Positions 25,325 through 34,165 are shown, counted from the stretch's first letter. The stretch is 64,000 nt of DNA from Chloroflexota bacterium (GCA_023381565.1 JAMCRR010000148.1:46142-110141), one strand, 5' to 3'. Made by a program: numbers and translations. The notes: generated by a model not told the origin, from the sequence alone.

Positions 25325-28300
25325 TCACGGCAGTGCAGCCAGTAAAGGCATGAAGATTTGGGCAAATCCAGAGAGCAGGCTCGCCGCGTTAAGGCCGGCG
25401 ACTTCATCTGCGCCGATGTCGATGGCGGCGCCGCCGGGACGCAGTTCGTGGTCGAAGTCGTCCAATGGGGCGCTGGTTCCTGCCTGGCTGGCGGTGCCGG
25501 CATCTATCGCCGGTGAACCGTCCGTGAGATGGTAATCGCTGAGCTGGTTGACGGGCAACTCCACCGCCACCAGGATGGCGCCGATGAAGTTCGGATTTGT
25601 GCGCCAGACGTCAAACGCCACGCCGATGTCGATCGGCATAACGACAGCCGGGTCGGAAGCAAGGTTTGTGGCTGCCCCCGCGCCGTCGCCAGCCTGGATA
25701 ATCGAGTAGGTCGGCGCCAGCGTACCGCTTCCATCCGGCACACCCAGGTCCCAGTAGTTGATTGGAGTTCCGTCACCTGTTGCCCCGATTCCCACGACTG
25801 TACCCAGTGAGAGGGCGCCTGCCCGGTTATCCCAAAAGATGTTGTTGAACAGTAGCGGGTTGCTGAAAGCCGGCGACCCTGCAGGTAGCGTGACCTGCAA
25901 CTGGACGCTGTTGGCTGAGGTGGAAAGCCCGGCCGGGGCAGGCAATCCATTGCTGGTTACGGCGGTGGCCGTGGTGATATTCTTCATGATTGTGTTGTTA
26001 TAGATGCGCACATCCGGAGCGTCGTTCAAGCCGATACCGCCGCCTTCGTGCGTGGATACGTTGTTGACGATCATGTTGTTGTAGATGTTCATCGGGAAGT
26101 TGCCCGCCATCAGGAAGCGCAAGCCGCCGCCATCGTCATTCGCCAGGTTCGCCTGGATCAAGTTGTTGTAGATATCCACGGGGCCGGAGCCGGGCGAGAG
26201 CGTGGCTGGGTCAGCCGGTAGCTGCCCGGCGATCATGATCCCGCCTCCTTCATCGTACGACTGGTTGAAGTACACCCGGTTGTCGTAGATCTTACCGTTG
26301 GGGCTCAGTCCGTAGACGGTCATACCGCCGCCGTATTCCGCCGAGAAGTTCCCGCAGAAATCGTTGCCGGCGACCTCGTAGTTATCTGCTCCGGCGAAGA
26401 TGCCCAACCCACCGGCGAGGTTGGTACCGGCGTTGGCGATGAGGCGGTTATCGGCAATCCGGATGTTCTCGTTGTGCTGGTTGGTATCCGGCTCGGGCAG
26501 GTTAGGTGTGCCGATGCGAACAGTGCCGAAGGCGCCGGTGTTACCCTCGATCACATTGTTGGTGATCTGCAGGTTGCGCACGTAGGCATTGGCAAAGATC
26601 GCCCCACCCTGGGTGGTAGTGTTTGGCGTGCCCATCTGGCCGCCCCCGCGCAGGTCAAAGCCATCGATGGCAGCTTTGAATGCACTGCCGTACTGCGTTT
26701 CCGATTGAGCCAGCAGGTAGATTACTTCCGCCTCAGAAACGTTCTGATTCCCGACCCAGGTCAGGCTGGCGATTCTCGCCCGCCAGGCGTCAGCCAGGGC
26801 TGTATCTCCAGAGAAACCGCTGCCGTCTATGATCGATCCGGGTACTGTGGTATTGCTAGCCGTGATGACGCCGCCAGGCCCAACCCCTTGCAGCTTGACC
26901 GGGGAGGTGATGATCAGATTCTCGTAGTAAGCGCCGCGCGGGTTGAGGCGCGGGTTCGCTGGATCGGGCGTGCCTGGATAGACGACCACCAGGTCATCGC
27001 CGCTGCTGGCTGCTGCTGCATCGATCGCATCCTGGATTACGGCGTAGGCTTTTCCAGGGCCAACTTCGTACAGGTTCGGCTGGTAGGCAGGACCCACGTT
27101 GCCGCCCCCGAAGTTATCCACGCGGGTAGGATTGCTGTTGCTGGTTCCTGCAAAGCGCAGGCCGATCTGCCCGCCACCTTCCATCAGTGCTGCCGGCCAG
27201 GGGGTGGTCCCGCTGGCGACGTTCGTGGAGCCGATCAGGACACCATTCCGGTATACCAGGATGGTGCCATCGGAACGCGTGCGCGCTCCGAGCTGGTCTC
27301 CGGCAGCGAAAGTTACACCGGTGAAGGTCGCTCGCAGTGTGGCATTGTTTGCATTCTGTCCGCTTTGCTTGGTGCGGACCACGACCGTGCTGTTGATGGG
27401 ATTGTAAGCTGCCTCGATCCAGGAGGAGTTATTTGCGCTCGGGCTGGTCCCATTGATTTTGAGCAGCAAGCCTTGTTCGGCAGCCGTGAGGCTCACCTGA
27501 GTAAAAGTGAAGTAAGCCTCCTGATCGGGTCCAAAGGTCGATGCGATCCAGCGCGCATTGTTGCCAGAGCCGTTGGCGATCCGGAGGGTGTTGCTGTCGA
27601 TGCGATACACCGGGTCCGCCGTCCAGTTAGGACCCAGGTTGGTGCTGTTTGCCCGGTTGAAGAGATCCAGCTCTGTGGTAGATGGGAAGGCAAGCTCGCC
27701 CAACACGTGGAAAGTCAGGCCGTTCACCGTGCTCAGGCCGTTGGAAGCCGTGACCTCGAGTTGGTGCGGTCCTACAGGCGCATTGGCAGGTATCTCGACG
27801 GAGATATCGGTATCGCTCCAACTGGTCACCGGCAGCGCTTGCGTGCCGTCCAGTGTGACCTGTCCTGGAGTGCTTCCTAACCTCTGCCCAGAGATGGCAA
27901 ATCCGCCGCCGCTGGCATTCATATACGGCTGTGAGACAGAGAAGAGTTGGGGCTGAGTCGGGTCCATTACACAGGCGACTGCCTGGTTGACCTGCCCGCC
28001 GGGGATTTGGACGGTAACGCCCATCTGGGTAGGTGCAAGGTCTGCCGGCACGATCAAACCCGGTAGCGCTTCAAACTCGGCAGCGATGGTGCGGAACTGC
28101 GGGTTGAAGTTTGCGTTCAACCGGCCTGGAACGCCTGGATCATTGCCCACAAAGCGGTACATGTTGGCGCAAACCCCGGAGGGCGTTGGGCAGCTGATGC
28201 GGTTGGTCGAAGGCAGCAGCACATCGAACAGGCCGTTGTAATCCGATTCGGCAGTGTAGACCAGTCGATTGTTGAAGTCGTAGATGCCCACAGGTCCGAA

Positions 28301-31084
28301 GGGCACACCGGCTTTCTCACCGTAGAGCAAGGATTTGGGATTGGATGAGAAGTTCAGGTCGTCCACCAGCAAGCCCCAGAAGCGACCAGGGATGGGCACG
28401 TCGGTGAAGAGGTTGAAGGTCGGGACGATCGATTTGCCGTTGTTGAGCTGCACCAGCTTAGTGTCGCACAGCGGCTTGACCTGGCCTTCGTAGGGGGAAG
28501 CGCCGATGTCGACGAAGGTGGGATTTTCTGTAGGAGTCGATGCCGGTATGGTGACACCGGGGATCAAGGTTGTGTTCTCTGGGTAGCCGTCTGTACCCCA
28601 GCCGGCGACATCTACCGTGTGCAGCGGGCCGACGCATGCCGGTGGCGGTACCTGGGGGATGATCTGGTCGCCGTTGCCGATATTGATATCCTCTTCGCGG
28701 GTCACCTTGTACATGGGCTGCCCCAACGCATCATCCGGGATTTTCACTTCGACCAGGTAGTCGCGGCCGCCGGGCAGCGGCTCGAAGGCGTCGTTGCCCA
28801 GGCTGTCTGTGCAGGTTGGGTTGGCCGGGTCAGTAGCATCCAGCGTACCTGCGAAACAGCCATCGGCGAAGCCGTAGTTGCCATCCACGGTGGAGTAACC
28901 CTTCTGGAACTGGACGCCCATCAGCGGGCCTTCCAGGCAGTCTGTGGGGTCGTTGGTGACCTGCTGGCCGGTGGGATATAGGAGTGGATTGCCATCGAGA
29001 TCCCGCGCGACGCACTCCCCATCGCCGTTGAGGCCGGGTCGCATCCAGGTTTCGGTGACGTAAGTGTTCAAGAGCTGGCCCCTGGCATAGGAACCATCCG
29101 GGGAGAGCTCGTAAGGGATCGGGTCGTTGCTGCAGGGTACACCGGGGTTTGTGCCGCAGTCGACAGGCGCGTACAGTTTGACGGTTAGGCCGGAGACGCC
29201 CGGTTGCCAGTCTTCTACGGCGGCGTAGCGCGGATCGAGCTCGTTGCGCGTAGTGTCATAGCTGACCGTGCCCACAATACCGCCGTTGCGCGGGTCGATC
29301 CCGTTCGCCCCACTCGGATCATACGCGTGCACGCCCCAATCAAGCCGCCCAGACAGGCCGATAATCGGCAGCACACTCACGTCTACACCCGCACCCATTA
29401 CGGTAGTCTGTGCAGGCTGGTTATCTGCCTGGTAAGTCACTCCCGTGGTGTAGAACAGGTCGCTGTAGGCTTCCATTACCAGCCATTGGGTCATGGGGTA
29501 GGCGTTCTCCATGTAGTAGTGCCCGAAGGCATCTGTAGTAACCAGCGTCGCGCCGCGATCCATGAGGGAGTTTTCGCGCTTGCGCATGGTCAGGGTGAAG
29601 TTCGGTACGCCCGGCTCGCCGGCATCCATGACACCGTTGCGATTGGTGTCGTTAAAGACATAGCCTTCCAGCTCCGTCCACCAGCCGTTCAGGCCGAGCA
29701 CGCCCAGGTCGACCACTTCTCCATCGCCAACGGTAACGTTTTTAATATCCAGGATAAAGTCTTGCGGCTCGTCCCAGTAAGCCAGGGTGTAAGTTCCTGC
29801 AGGTACGCCGGTTATATTAAAACTGCCATCTGCATTGCCTTTGCCGACGTAAATGGCGGTATCGCCGTTCTGCAGGTCGGCGAGAGCAACCCACGGACCA
29901 TCGATTGGGTGATCGACCTTGCCGCCGATCAGGCCCGGTTGGCCCTGGATGCCGCCCACAGGCGGTACGTAGGCTCTCATCGCCACGATTACCCCTTTGA
30001 CCTCACCGGTGCCGGGGTGAGCGATTGATGTAGGATGCACAAAACCAAAGAACGTGGCCGGGAAAGGCTCACCAGCAACCACAAACTCGGTATCATAGCC
30101 GGTGGCGCCTTCCATCACCCAGGCATCCCAGTCGTGGTTGCCTTCTAGCGTGGTGGTCTGTACCCAGCCGGAGCCGTCCGGAGGCACGGCGGAGAGCGCG
30201 TAGCGGTTAGACCCAAGGTGCGGGATAGCCAGCATGCCCACCTGTAGTGGATCCGTTGTGTAGAGGTAAGGGTTCGCAGCCTCTTCTTCCGGGGTGCCCA
30301 GGATCTTGCTCAGGCAGATGCCTGAGGGGTAAGTAGTATCCGGAACTGGCAGCCCTTCTACATCCAGGGCGCCGGCAGGGATTTCGAACGTATCCGGGTT
30401 TTCTCCCACGTAGCGTGTGCACAGCGGGTTGCTGTAGACATCGGTGGTCACCTCACCGATGTAGTCGGCGATGTGCCCATGGAAACCCCCCAGGCCGTGC
30501 TCGACAGGCGCGTCGGGTGCGCTGTTGGTGGGTGAGATATCCTCGAAGACCCAGGCGCGTATGGTCGCATCGGGAAGGGGTGTGGGCTGCAGCTCGACGG
30601 TTACCGGGCCGTCCAACGGCACAGTAAAGTGCGCGCCGTCCAGCTTGTAGCCATCGGCCGATACCGAGACCAGGTAGCGCCCATCCGGCAGGTCCAACCC
30701 CCCCCCGTTGGAGAAGTCATCCTGGGTGCCTGAGGAATATATGGGGCTCGAGCTGGCTGCTCCGGCGATTGAGACCCACTCGCAGGAGTCGGGGTAGCCA
30801 GGGTCTTCTGGATTACAGCCGGTGCCCAAATCCGGGCTGCGTACCCCGGTCGTTCCAGTGTTGTCGATATTGATAAGGTATCGAAAAGAACTGACCGGGT
30901 CGCCTTGGGTGACACCTGCGCCTCCGAAAGCCCGGGGTTCGTTCCGGGCGCTGATGACGTTCAGGGTCAAGGTGTTGGTTGCTGCTATCACCGGAATAGC
31001 TGAGATGGGCATCATCTGGATCAAAGAAACCAGGACCGTCATCACAACCAAAAGGCGCGTGGTTTTTTTATAAGCCTTATTCAT
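25325..31084 (-). CDS. Giant secreted mosaic protein: SdrD-B-like, IPT/TIG and beta-helix domains
   Basis: 1919 residues, the largest gene here. After a signal peptide (ends near VIAA, about 34) come several carboxypeptidase-regulatory or SdrD-B-like beta-sandwich modules (e.g. LEGYVFNDTNRNGVMDAGEPGVPNF near residue 468), an IPT/TIG domain (about 1045-1130), a LamG-like segment beginning FNRANSTNLGPNWT (about 1140), then a right-handed beta-helix of the pectate-lyase type (about 1340-1830) with N-rich turns, ending in SPAIDAGT...IDIGADE and the tail IFMPLLAALP. No catalytic residues recognised. GGAGGATG precedes the ATG. Probably a surface scaffold or adhesin. It is upstream of the oxidase by 98 bp, so the products may act together at the cell surface (inference). 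Confidence 0.85.
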   Translation of the reverse strand: MNKAYKKTTRLLVVMTVLVSLIQMMPISAIPVIAATNTLTLNVISARNEPRAFGGAGVTQGDPVSSFRYLINIDNTGTTGVRSPDLGTGCNPEDPGYPDSCEWVSIAGAASSSPIYSSGTQDDFSNGGGLDLPDGRYLVSVSADGYKLDGAHFTVPLDGPVTVELQPTPLPDATIRAWVFEDISPTNSAPDAPVEHGLGGFHGHIADYIGEVTTDVYSNPLCTRYVGENPDTFEIPAGALDVEGLPVPDTTYPSGICLSKILGTPEEEAANPYLYTTDPLQVGMLAIPHLGSNRYALSAVPPDGSGWVQTTTLEGNHDWDAWVMEGATGYDTEFVVAGEPFPATFFGFVHPTSIAHPGTGEVKGVIVAMRAYVPPVGGIQGQPGLIGGKVDHPIDGPWVALADLQNGDTAIYVGKGNADGSFNITGVPAGTYTLAYWDEPQDFILDIKNVTVGDGEVVDLGVLGLNGWWTELEGYVFNDTNRNGVMDAGEPGVPNFTLTMRKRENSLMDRGATLVTTDAFGHYYMENAYPMTQWLVMEAYSDLFYTTGVTYQADNQPAQTTVMGAGVDVSVLPIIGLSGRLDWGVHAYDPSGANGIDPRNGGIVGTVSYDTTRNELDPRYAAVEDWQPGVSGLTVKLYAPVDCGTNPGVPCSNDPIPYELSPDGSYARGQLLNTYVTETWMRPGLNGDGECVARDLDGNPLLYPTGQQVTNDPTDCLEGPLMGVQFQKGYSTVDGNYGFADGCFAGTLDATDPANPTCTDSLGNDAFEPLPGGRDYLVEVKIPDDALGQPMYKVTREEDINIGNGDQIIPQVPPPACVGPLHTVDVAGWGTDGYPENTTLIPGVTIPASTPTENPTFVDIGASPYEGQVKPLCDTKLVQLNNGKSIVPTFNLFTDVPIPGRFWGLLVDDLNFSSNPKSLLYGEKAGVPFGPVGIYDFNNRLVYTAESDYNGLFDVLLPSTNRISCPTPSGVCANMYRFVGNDPGVPGRLNANFNPQFRTIAAEFEALPGLIVPADLAPTQMGVTVQIPGGQVNQAVACVMDPTQPQLFSVSQPYMNASGGGFAISGQRLGSTPGQVTLDGTQALPVTSWSDTDISVEIPANAPVGPHQLEVTASNGLSTVNGLTFHVLGELAFPSTTELDLFNRANSTNLGPNWTADPVYRIDSNTLRIANGSGNNARWIASTFGPDQEAYFTFTQVSLTAAEQGLLLKINGTSPSANNSSWIEAAYNPINSTVVVRTKQSGQNANNATLRATFTGVTFAAGDQLGARTRSDGTILVYRNGVLIGSTNVASGTTPWPAALMEGGGQIGLRFAGTSNSNPTRVDNFGGGNVGPAYQPNLYEVGPGKAYAVIQDAIDAAAASSGDDLVVVYPGTPDPANPRLNPRGAYYENLIITSPVKLQGVGPGGVITASNTTVPGSIIDGSGFSGDTALADAWRARIASLTWVGNQNVSEAEVIYLLAQSETQYGSAFKAAIDGFDLRGGGQMGTPNTTTQGGAIFANAYVRNLQITNNVIEGNTGAFGTVRIGTPNLPEPDTNQHNENIRIADNRLIANAGTNLAGGLGIFAGADNYEVAGNDFCGNFSAEYGGGMTVYGLSPNGKIYDNRVYFNQSYDEGGGIMIAGQLPADPATLSPGSGPVDIYNNLIQANLANDDGGGLRFLMAGNFPMNIYNNMIVNNVSTHEGGGIGLNDAPDVRIYNNTIMKNITTATAVTSNGLPAPAGLSTSANSVQLQVTLPAGSPAFSNPLLFNNIFWDNRAGALSLGTVVGIGATGDGTPINYWDLGVPDGSGTLAPTYSIIQAGDGAGAATNLASDPAVVMPIDIGVAFDVWRTNPNFIGAILVAVELPVNQLSDYHLTDGSPAIDAGTASQAGTSAPLDDFDHELRPGGAAIDIGADEVAGLNAASLLSGFAQIFMPLLAALP

Positions 31085-31180
31085 CTGGACATCCTCCTAT
31101 TATGCTCGTTCGGATTCGGGATCGTATGAGAAAAAGTTGCTCGGGACAAGTTTTGAGCCTCCTTTACGGTTTCTGGAAAT

Positions 31181-31519
31181 CTATTCCAACGCAGATAGGA
31201 GGTCCGAGACGCTGTTCATCCAGACCTTCTTCTGCTGATATACCTCGATCATGTTGTTGTCCAATCCTACATTGACTACTTTCAACTCGGGAAATTGGCG
31301 GATCAGCTCCATTGGCGAGCACTCCCGGTATGTCGATTCCCTTTGGTAATAGATTACCGCGTTGGGGTGATGTTGCTGGATAGCTCGAGATAATTGATCC
31401 AGGGTGGTATTTTCCGATATCTTGATCACCTCCCACCCTTTCCGGCTGGACATGAATAACTCCACCACTTCGCCGAGTAAGTCGTTTTGCCCGCACAGGA
31501 TGATTTTTTTTGTGTTCAC
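31181..31519 (-). CDS. Stand-alone pseudo-receiver protein
   Basis: 112 residues with a GTG start preceded by GAGGAAAT. The pattern of strands and helices follows a response-regulator receiver domain (KKIILCGQND at strand 1, PNAVIYY at strand 3, ELIRQFPELKVVNVGLDNNMIEV at helix 3 to strand 4). However, the acidic pair is replaced by GQND and the phospho-acceptor Asp position by Tyr, so phosphorylation is not expected. No output domain. It is the first gene after the terminator and palindromes at 31683-31764 and precedes the giant surface protein. It may be a protein-interaction or ligand-sensing regulator of the cluster. Receiver assignment is tentative. Confidence 0.6.
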   Translation of the reverse strand: MNTKKIILCGQNDLLGEVVELFMSSRKGWEVIKISENTTLDQLSRAIQQHHPNAVIYYQRESTYRECSPMELIRQFPELKVVNVGLDNNMIEVYQQKKVWMNSVSDLLSALE

Positions 31520-31682
31520 CAGTCGATTTCCTCTATGGTTGTTGTTGCCCCCGGTGACGCAGCACGTATATCTATTTCAGGAACATTGATAGAGTACTGC
31601 AAACCTGGCGTGCTTACATCGACCCGGAATTTTCCATCGGGGTCATTAATGGGTCATCTCGCCTATCATCTCACGCGAGGAG

Positions 31683-31716
31683 GGGTTAATCCCCGGGATT
31701 AACCCTATGGTTAACC
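31683..31716. promoter_or_regulatory. Tandem palindromic operator
   Basis: GGGTTAATCCC (31683-31693) and GGGATTAACCC (31695-31705) form a perfect 11-bp inverted repeat around a single C. An 8-bp palindrome GGTTAACC follows at 31709-31716. Such symmetry suits a dimeric regulator. The NarL-type regulator encoded immediately upstream is the first candidate, with the exported-protein genes as targets (inference). Confidence 0.55.
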
Positions 31717-31721
31717 CAGAG

Positions 31722-31764
31722 AAATAAAAATCCGTTTCAATTCCTATGGAGATATTGAAACGGA
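31722..31764 (-). terminator. Intrinsic terminator of the kinase/regulator operon
   Basis: On the minus strand, TCCGTTTCAAT (complement at 31754-31764) pairs perfectly over 11 bp with ATTGAAACGGA (31731-31741) across a 12-nt loop, and is followed by a U-tract TTTTTATTT (31722-31730). It lies 63 nt beyond the stop of the regulator gene at 31827. This is a strong Rho-independent terminator and separates the two operons. Confidence 0.8.
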
Positions 31765-31826
31765 AAAGGGATTAATATATGGCTTGCCGGGGAGATCAAT
31801 ACATCTGGCGCCCAGGGAGCCGTGTA

Positions 31827-32477
31827 TTAAAGAGGTGGAGAAAAACCGAGATGCGGGGCGACGCGCGCCAGCTCCAGGCGATTTTTTAAGCCGAGCTTAT
31901 CGAGGATGCTGTGAACGTGGTGCTTGACGGTGTTTTCAGAAATAAAGAGCCGGTAGGCAATTTCTTTATTCGTGGCACCCGAAAGGATCTCTTTCATGAT
32001 CTCTTCCTCACGAGGGCTTAACGCTGCCATCATCGAATTTCCGGCGGGTTCTGCAGGCTGTGTGCGGGCAAACTCTTTCACAATCTTGCAGGTCATCGAC
32101 CTAGAGATAATCATCTCATCCTGCTTGAGAGATTGGAGCGCCCGGAGCATCTTGGGAAATGGCATGCTCTTGAGCAAATAGCCTTTCGCGCCGCTACGCA
32201 TGCCAGAAAAGAGCTGTTCATCTGTTTCGTAGACGGTCAGGAACACGATCCGGCAGCCCGGCAATTTGGCCAGGATTTCCCGGCAGGCGTCTGCACCTGT
32301 GCCATCCGGTAAACCGTAGTCCATCAGGATTAGTTCCGGACGCAGCGTCGAGGCTGCCTCGATCGCCTCATGGACAGAGCCTGCCTGACCGACTACTTCA
32401 AAGTCGGGTTGGGTGGAAAATAGACTCACCAACCCGTCCCGAAAGAGGATGTGATCGTCGACAATCAATAATTTCAT
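31827..32477 (-). CDS. NarL/FixJ-family response regulator
   Basis: 216 residues from ATG 32477 (GGGAGGAA upstream). The receiver domain has the acidic pair D7/D8, phospho-acceptor D53 in LILMDYGLPDG, and Thr/Lys switch residues in FLTVYET and GYLLKS. The C-terminal LuxR-type helix-turn-helix (about 145-210) reads LSPREEEIMKEILSGATNKEIAYRLFISENTVKHHVHSILDKLGLKNR. Its partner kinase gene ends 19 bp upstream. Expected to bind DNA when phosphorylated, and the palindromes at 31683-31716 lie just beyond its own terminator. Confidence 0.93.
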   Translation of the reverse strand: MKLLIVDDHILFRDGLVSLFSTQPDFEVVGQAGSVHEAIEAASTLRPELILMDYGLPDGTGADACREILAKLPGCRIVFLTVYETDEQLFSGMRSGAKGYLLKSMPFPKMLRALQSLKQDEMIISRSMTCKIVKEFARTQPAEPAGNSMMAALSPREEEIMKEILSGATNKEIAYRLFISENTVKHHVHSILDKLGLKNRLELARVAPHLGFSPPL

Positions 32478-32496
32478 CTTAGTTCCTCCCTCGCGC

Positions 32497-33909
32497 CTAG
32501 CGCTCGATACCGTTTGACGTTTCTGCATCCCGCAGGGGGAGGGAAAATTTCACTTCGGTGGGCTTCCCTATCCCGCTGCATATCGAAAAATCGCCTTGCA
32601 TAAATTTGATCCTCTCTTCCATGATCGTCAGCCCGAAATGGAGACTGCGATCGATGGAATCCGGATCGAAACCTTGACCATTGTCCATGATACAGACGAT
32701 TAACGCTTCTTCGGTCCAGGTCACATTTACCGATACATGTGTGGCTCGAGAATGTTTTTCGATATTCCGGATGGCTTCCTGGTAGACCGAGAAAATTTCG
32801 CGCACGTTCTCTTGCGGCAGCGCCCGCGGAAGACCATGGATATTCACAGAGATGCGGATATCCGAACGCGTGCTCACCGCTTTCGCATGTTCTTTGAATA
32901 ACTGCGTCAGCCTGGCTGCATTCTCTGAGTAAAGTGTAACCAACATATTGCGAATATAATCCTCTGTCTCTTCAGCCACATTCTTCAATCTGGCAAGCTC
33001 CTTACCCACATCACCTTTTGGGAGATTACCATCGCTGGCGATATGATCGAGCTTGAGCCGCAAATAGGTCACATTCTGAGCCAGGGAATCGTGGAGATCG
33101 CGTGCGTATGCCCTCCTCTCCTCCGCAGCCGCGTGAATGAGCAGTTCTTTTTGCCTGGCGTGCCCTAACTGGATCCGTTGAAAACTGTTCGCCAGGTCGG
33201 GTAATATCACCCTCAATTGTTCGCTTTTGCGATTTGTGAAAGGTATATCTTTTGGCAAAGCCAGCAGCATCAGAGAGTTGTATCCGCCGGCAGAGGCGAG
33301 GTTCAGGCAGATGATCTGGTATCGATCATCTTGATTGTGATGGCAGATTCTGGCAGGCGATTCCTCCGATGAGCGATACAACATACACTCAGGGCAGGAT
33401 CCCATGGAGATGTCCAATGCCTGCCGGGGCGCTGTCCCTGGATCGATCTCGCTGATCGCGATCCGCTGATATTTATGGTTGATATTATCGATGGCAGCAA
33501 TCAGCAGCGCTTCCGCAGGGAGGATAGCGCGGATAATGTGCAGGCAATCCGCGGCAAAATCGTCCCACTCCTGAGCCATGGTCACCTGCTGGTAGATCCG
33601 GGTGCGCAGCTCGAGCAGCCGGATGGCTTCTTTCTTATTTTCGATATCCCGGGTGAGGGATTCGTGGATGATCAATCCCCCAAATATCAGCGCCACGAAC
33701 AGGATGAGCGCCTCAAGTAGAAATCCGGTGTCCAGGCTGCTGATATCCGGATAATGCTGGACGAGCTCTAATATGATGAATAAAAAGCCGACGATGACCA
33801 GGATGTGGGTTCTTCGAACGATTAGCTGTTTTCGGATTTTTTCGATCAAGCCGCGCAATCCCTGGCTGCTGTGAGGCACTTCCCCACTATGATGATCTAC
33901 CATAATCAC
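32497..33909 (-). CDS. NarL-type sensor histidine kinase with GAF-like, Cys-rich sensor
   Basis: 470 residues if the GTG at 33909 is used; ATG 33903 is equally possible. Two transmembrane helices (about 34-52 and 65-83) with almost no periplasmic loop, then a GAF-like domain (about 105-245) carrying C172-x2-C175-x13-C189-x11-C201. A HisKA_3 dimerisation helix has the phospho-acceptor His in ARDLHDSLAQ (about 273), and a HATPase domain has N and G boxes (IRNIEKHSRA, DNGQGFD, HFGLTIMEERI). The short loop and the four Cys suggest sensing of a cytoplasmic or membrane redox, metal or oxygen signal, as in Fe-S kinases of the NreB type (inference). Confidence 0.9.
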   Translation of the reverse strand: MIMVDHHSGEVPHSSQGLRGLIEKIRKQLIVRRTHILVIVGFLFIILELVQHYPDISSLDTGFLLEALILFVALIFGGLIIHESLTRDIENKKEAIRLLELRTRIYQQVTMAQEWDDFAADCLHIIRAILPAEALLIAAIDNINHKYQRIAISEIDPGTAPRQALDISMGSCPECMLYRSSEESPARICHHNQDDRYQIICLNLASAGGYNSLMLLALPKDIPFTNRKSEQLRVILPDLANSFQRIQLGHARQKELLIHAAAEERRAYARDLHDSLAQNVTYLRLKLDHIASDGNLPKGDVGKELARLKNVAEETEDYIRNMLVTLYSENAARLTQLFKEHAKAVSTRSDIRISVNIHGLPRALPQENVREIFSVYQEAIRNIEKHSRATHVSVNVTWTEEALIVCIMDNGQGFDPDSIDRSLHFGLTIMEERIKFMQGDFSICSGIGKPTEVKFSLPLRDAETSNGIER

Positions 33910-33930
33910 GACCTGTGCCCACGATAAAGA

Positions 33931-33960
33931 AGATTATCGATAATCAAAAGATTATGTCAA
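33931..33960 (-). promoter_or_regulatory. Promoter of the kinase/regulator operon with embedded palindrome
   Basis: On the minus strand TTGACA (33955-33960) and TAATCT (33931-33936) are 18 bp apart, placing the start of transcription close to the kinase start codon. The -10 region is inside a perfect 14-bp palindrome, GATTATCGATAATC at 33932-33945, so a bound dimer would block the promoter. Confidence 0.5.
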
Positions 33961-34009
33961 CCACTATTCAATTGTTCGAACACCACTAAATGACTGGCAA
34001 GGCAAAAAT

Positions 34010-34029
34010 GGTAATTTGCACAAGTTACC
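34010..34029. promoter_or_regulatory. Imperfect palindrome upstream of the kinase promoter
   Basis: GGTAATTTGCACAAGTTACC pairs at 8 of 10 symmetric positions and lies about 50 bp upstream of the -35 box of the kinase promoter, a usual place for an activator site. The rest of 33961-34165 is AT-rich with no gene. Confidence 0.4.
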
Positions 34030-34165
34030 AAACAAAGCAAATTAATCTTACTTATCCGGATGGCGACTGTTCTCTCGCGCCTCTCTCCCCGTAAAACCTC
34101 AATCGCACAATTATCTATATATTACACAAATTTGCTCATATTTGCAAGGTTTTAACGAATAATGA

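Larger units (their letters stand above)
31520..31826. other. Intergenic control region between the two-component operon and the exported-protein operon
   Basis: 307 bp with no gene. From the right it holds an intrinsic terminator (31722-31764), two palindromes (31683-31716), and about 160 bp likely to contain the promoter for the 112-aa gene. The best minus-strand promoter reading I can offer is weak: TTGCAG followed by TGAAAT at 17 bp. Confidence 0.5.

Noticed and set aside
26474-27880. 468-codon plus-strand open frame inside the 1919-aa gene
   Set aside because: Low-complexity, Arg/Gly/Val-rich translation mirroring the coding strand. The minus frame has continuous domain signatures.
31164-31496. 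Alternative minus-strand frame over the 112-aa gene
   Set aside because: Out-of-frame shadow. The frame from GTG 31519 has the better ribosome site and a receiver-like hydrophobic pattern.
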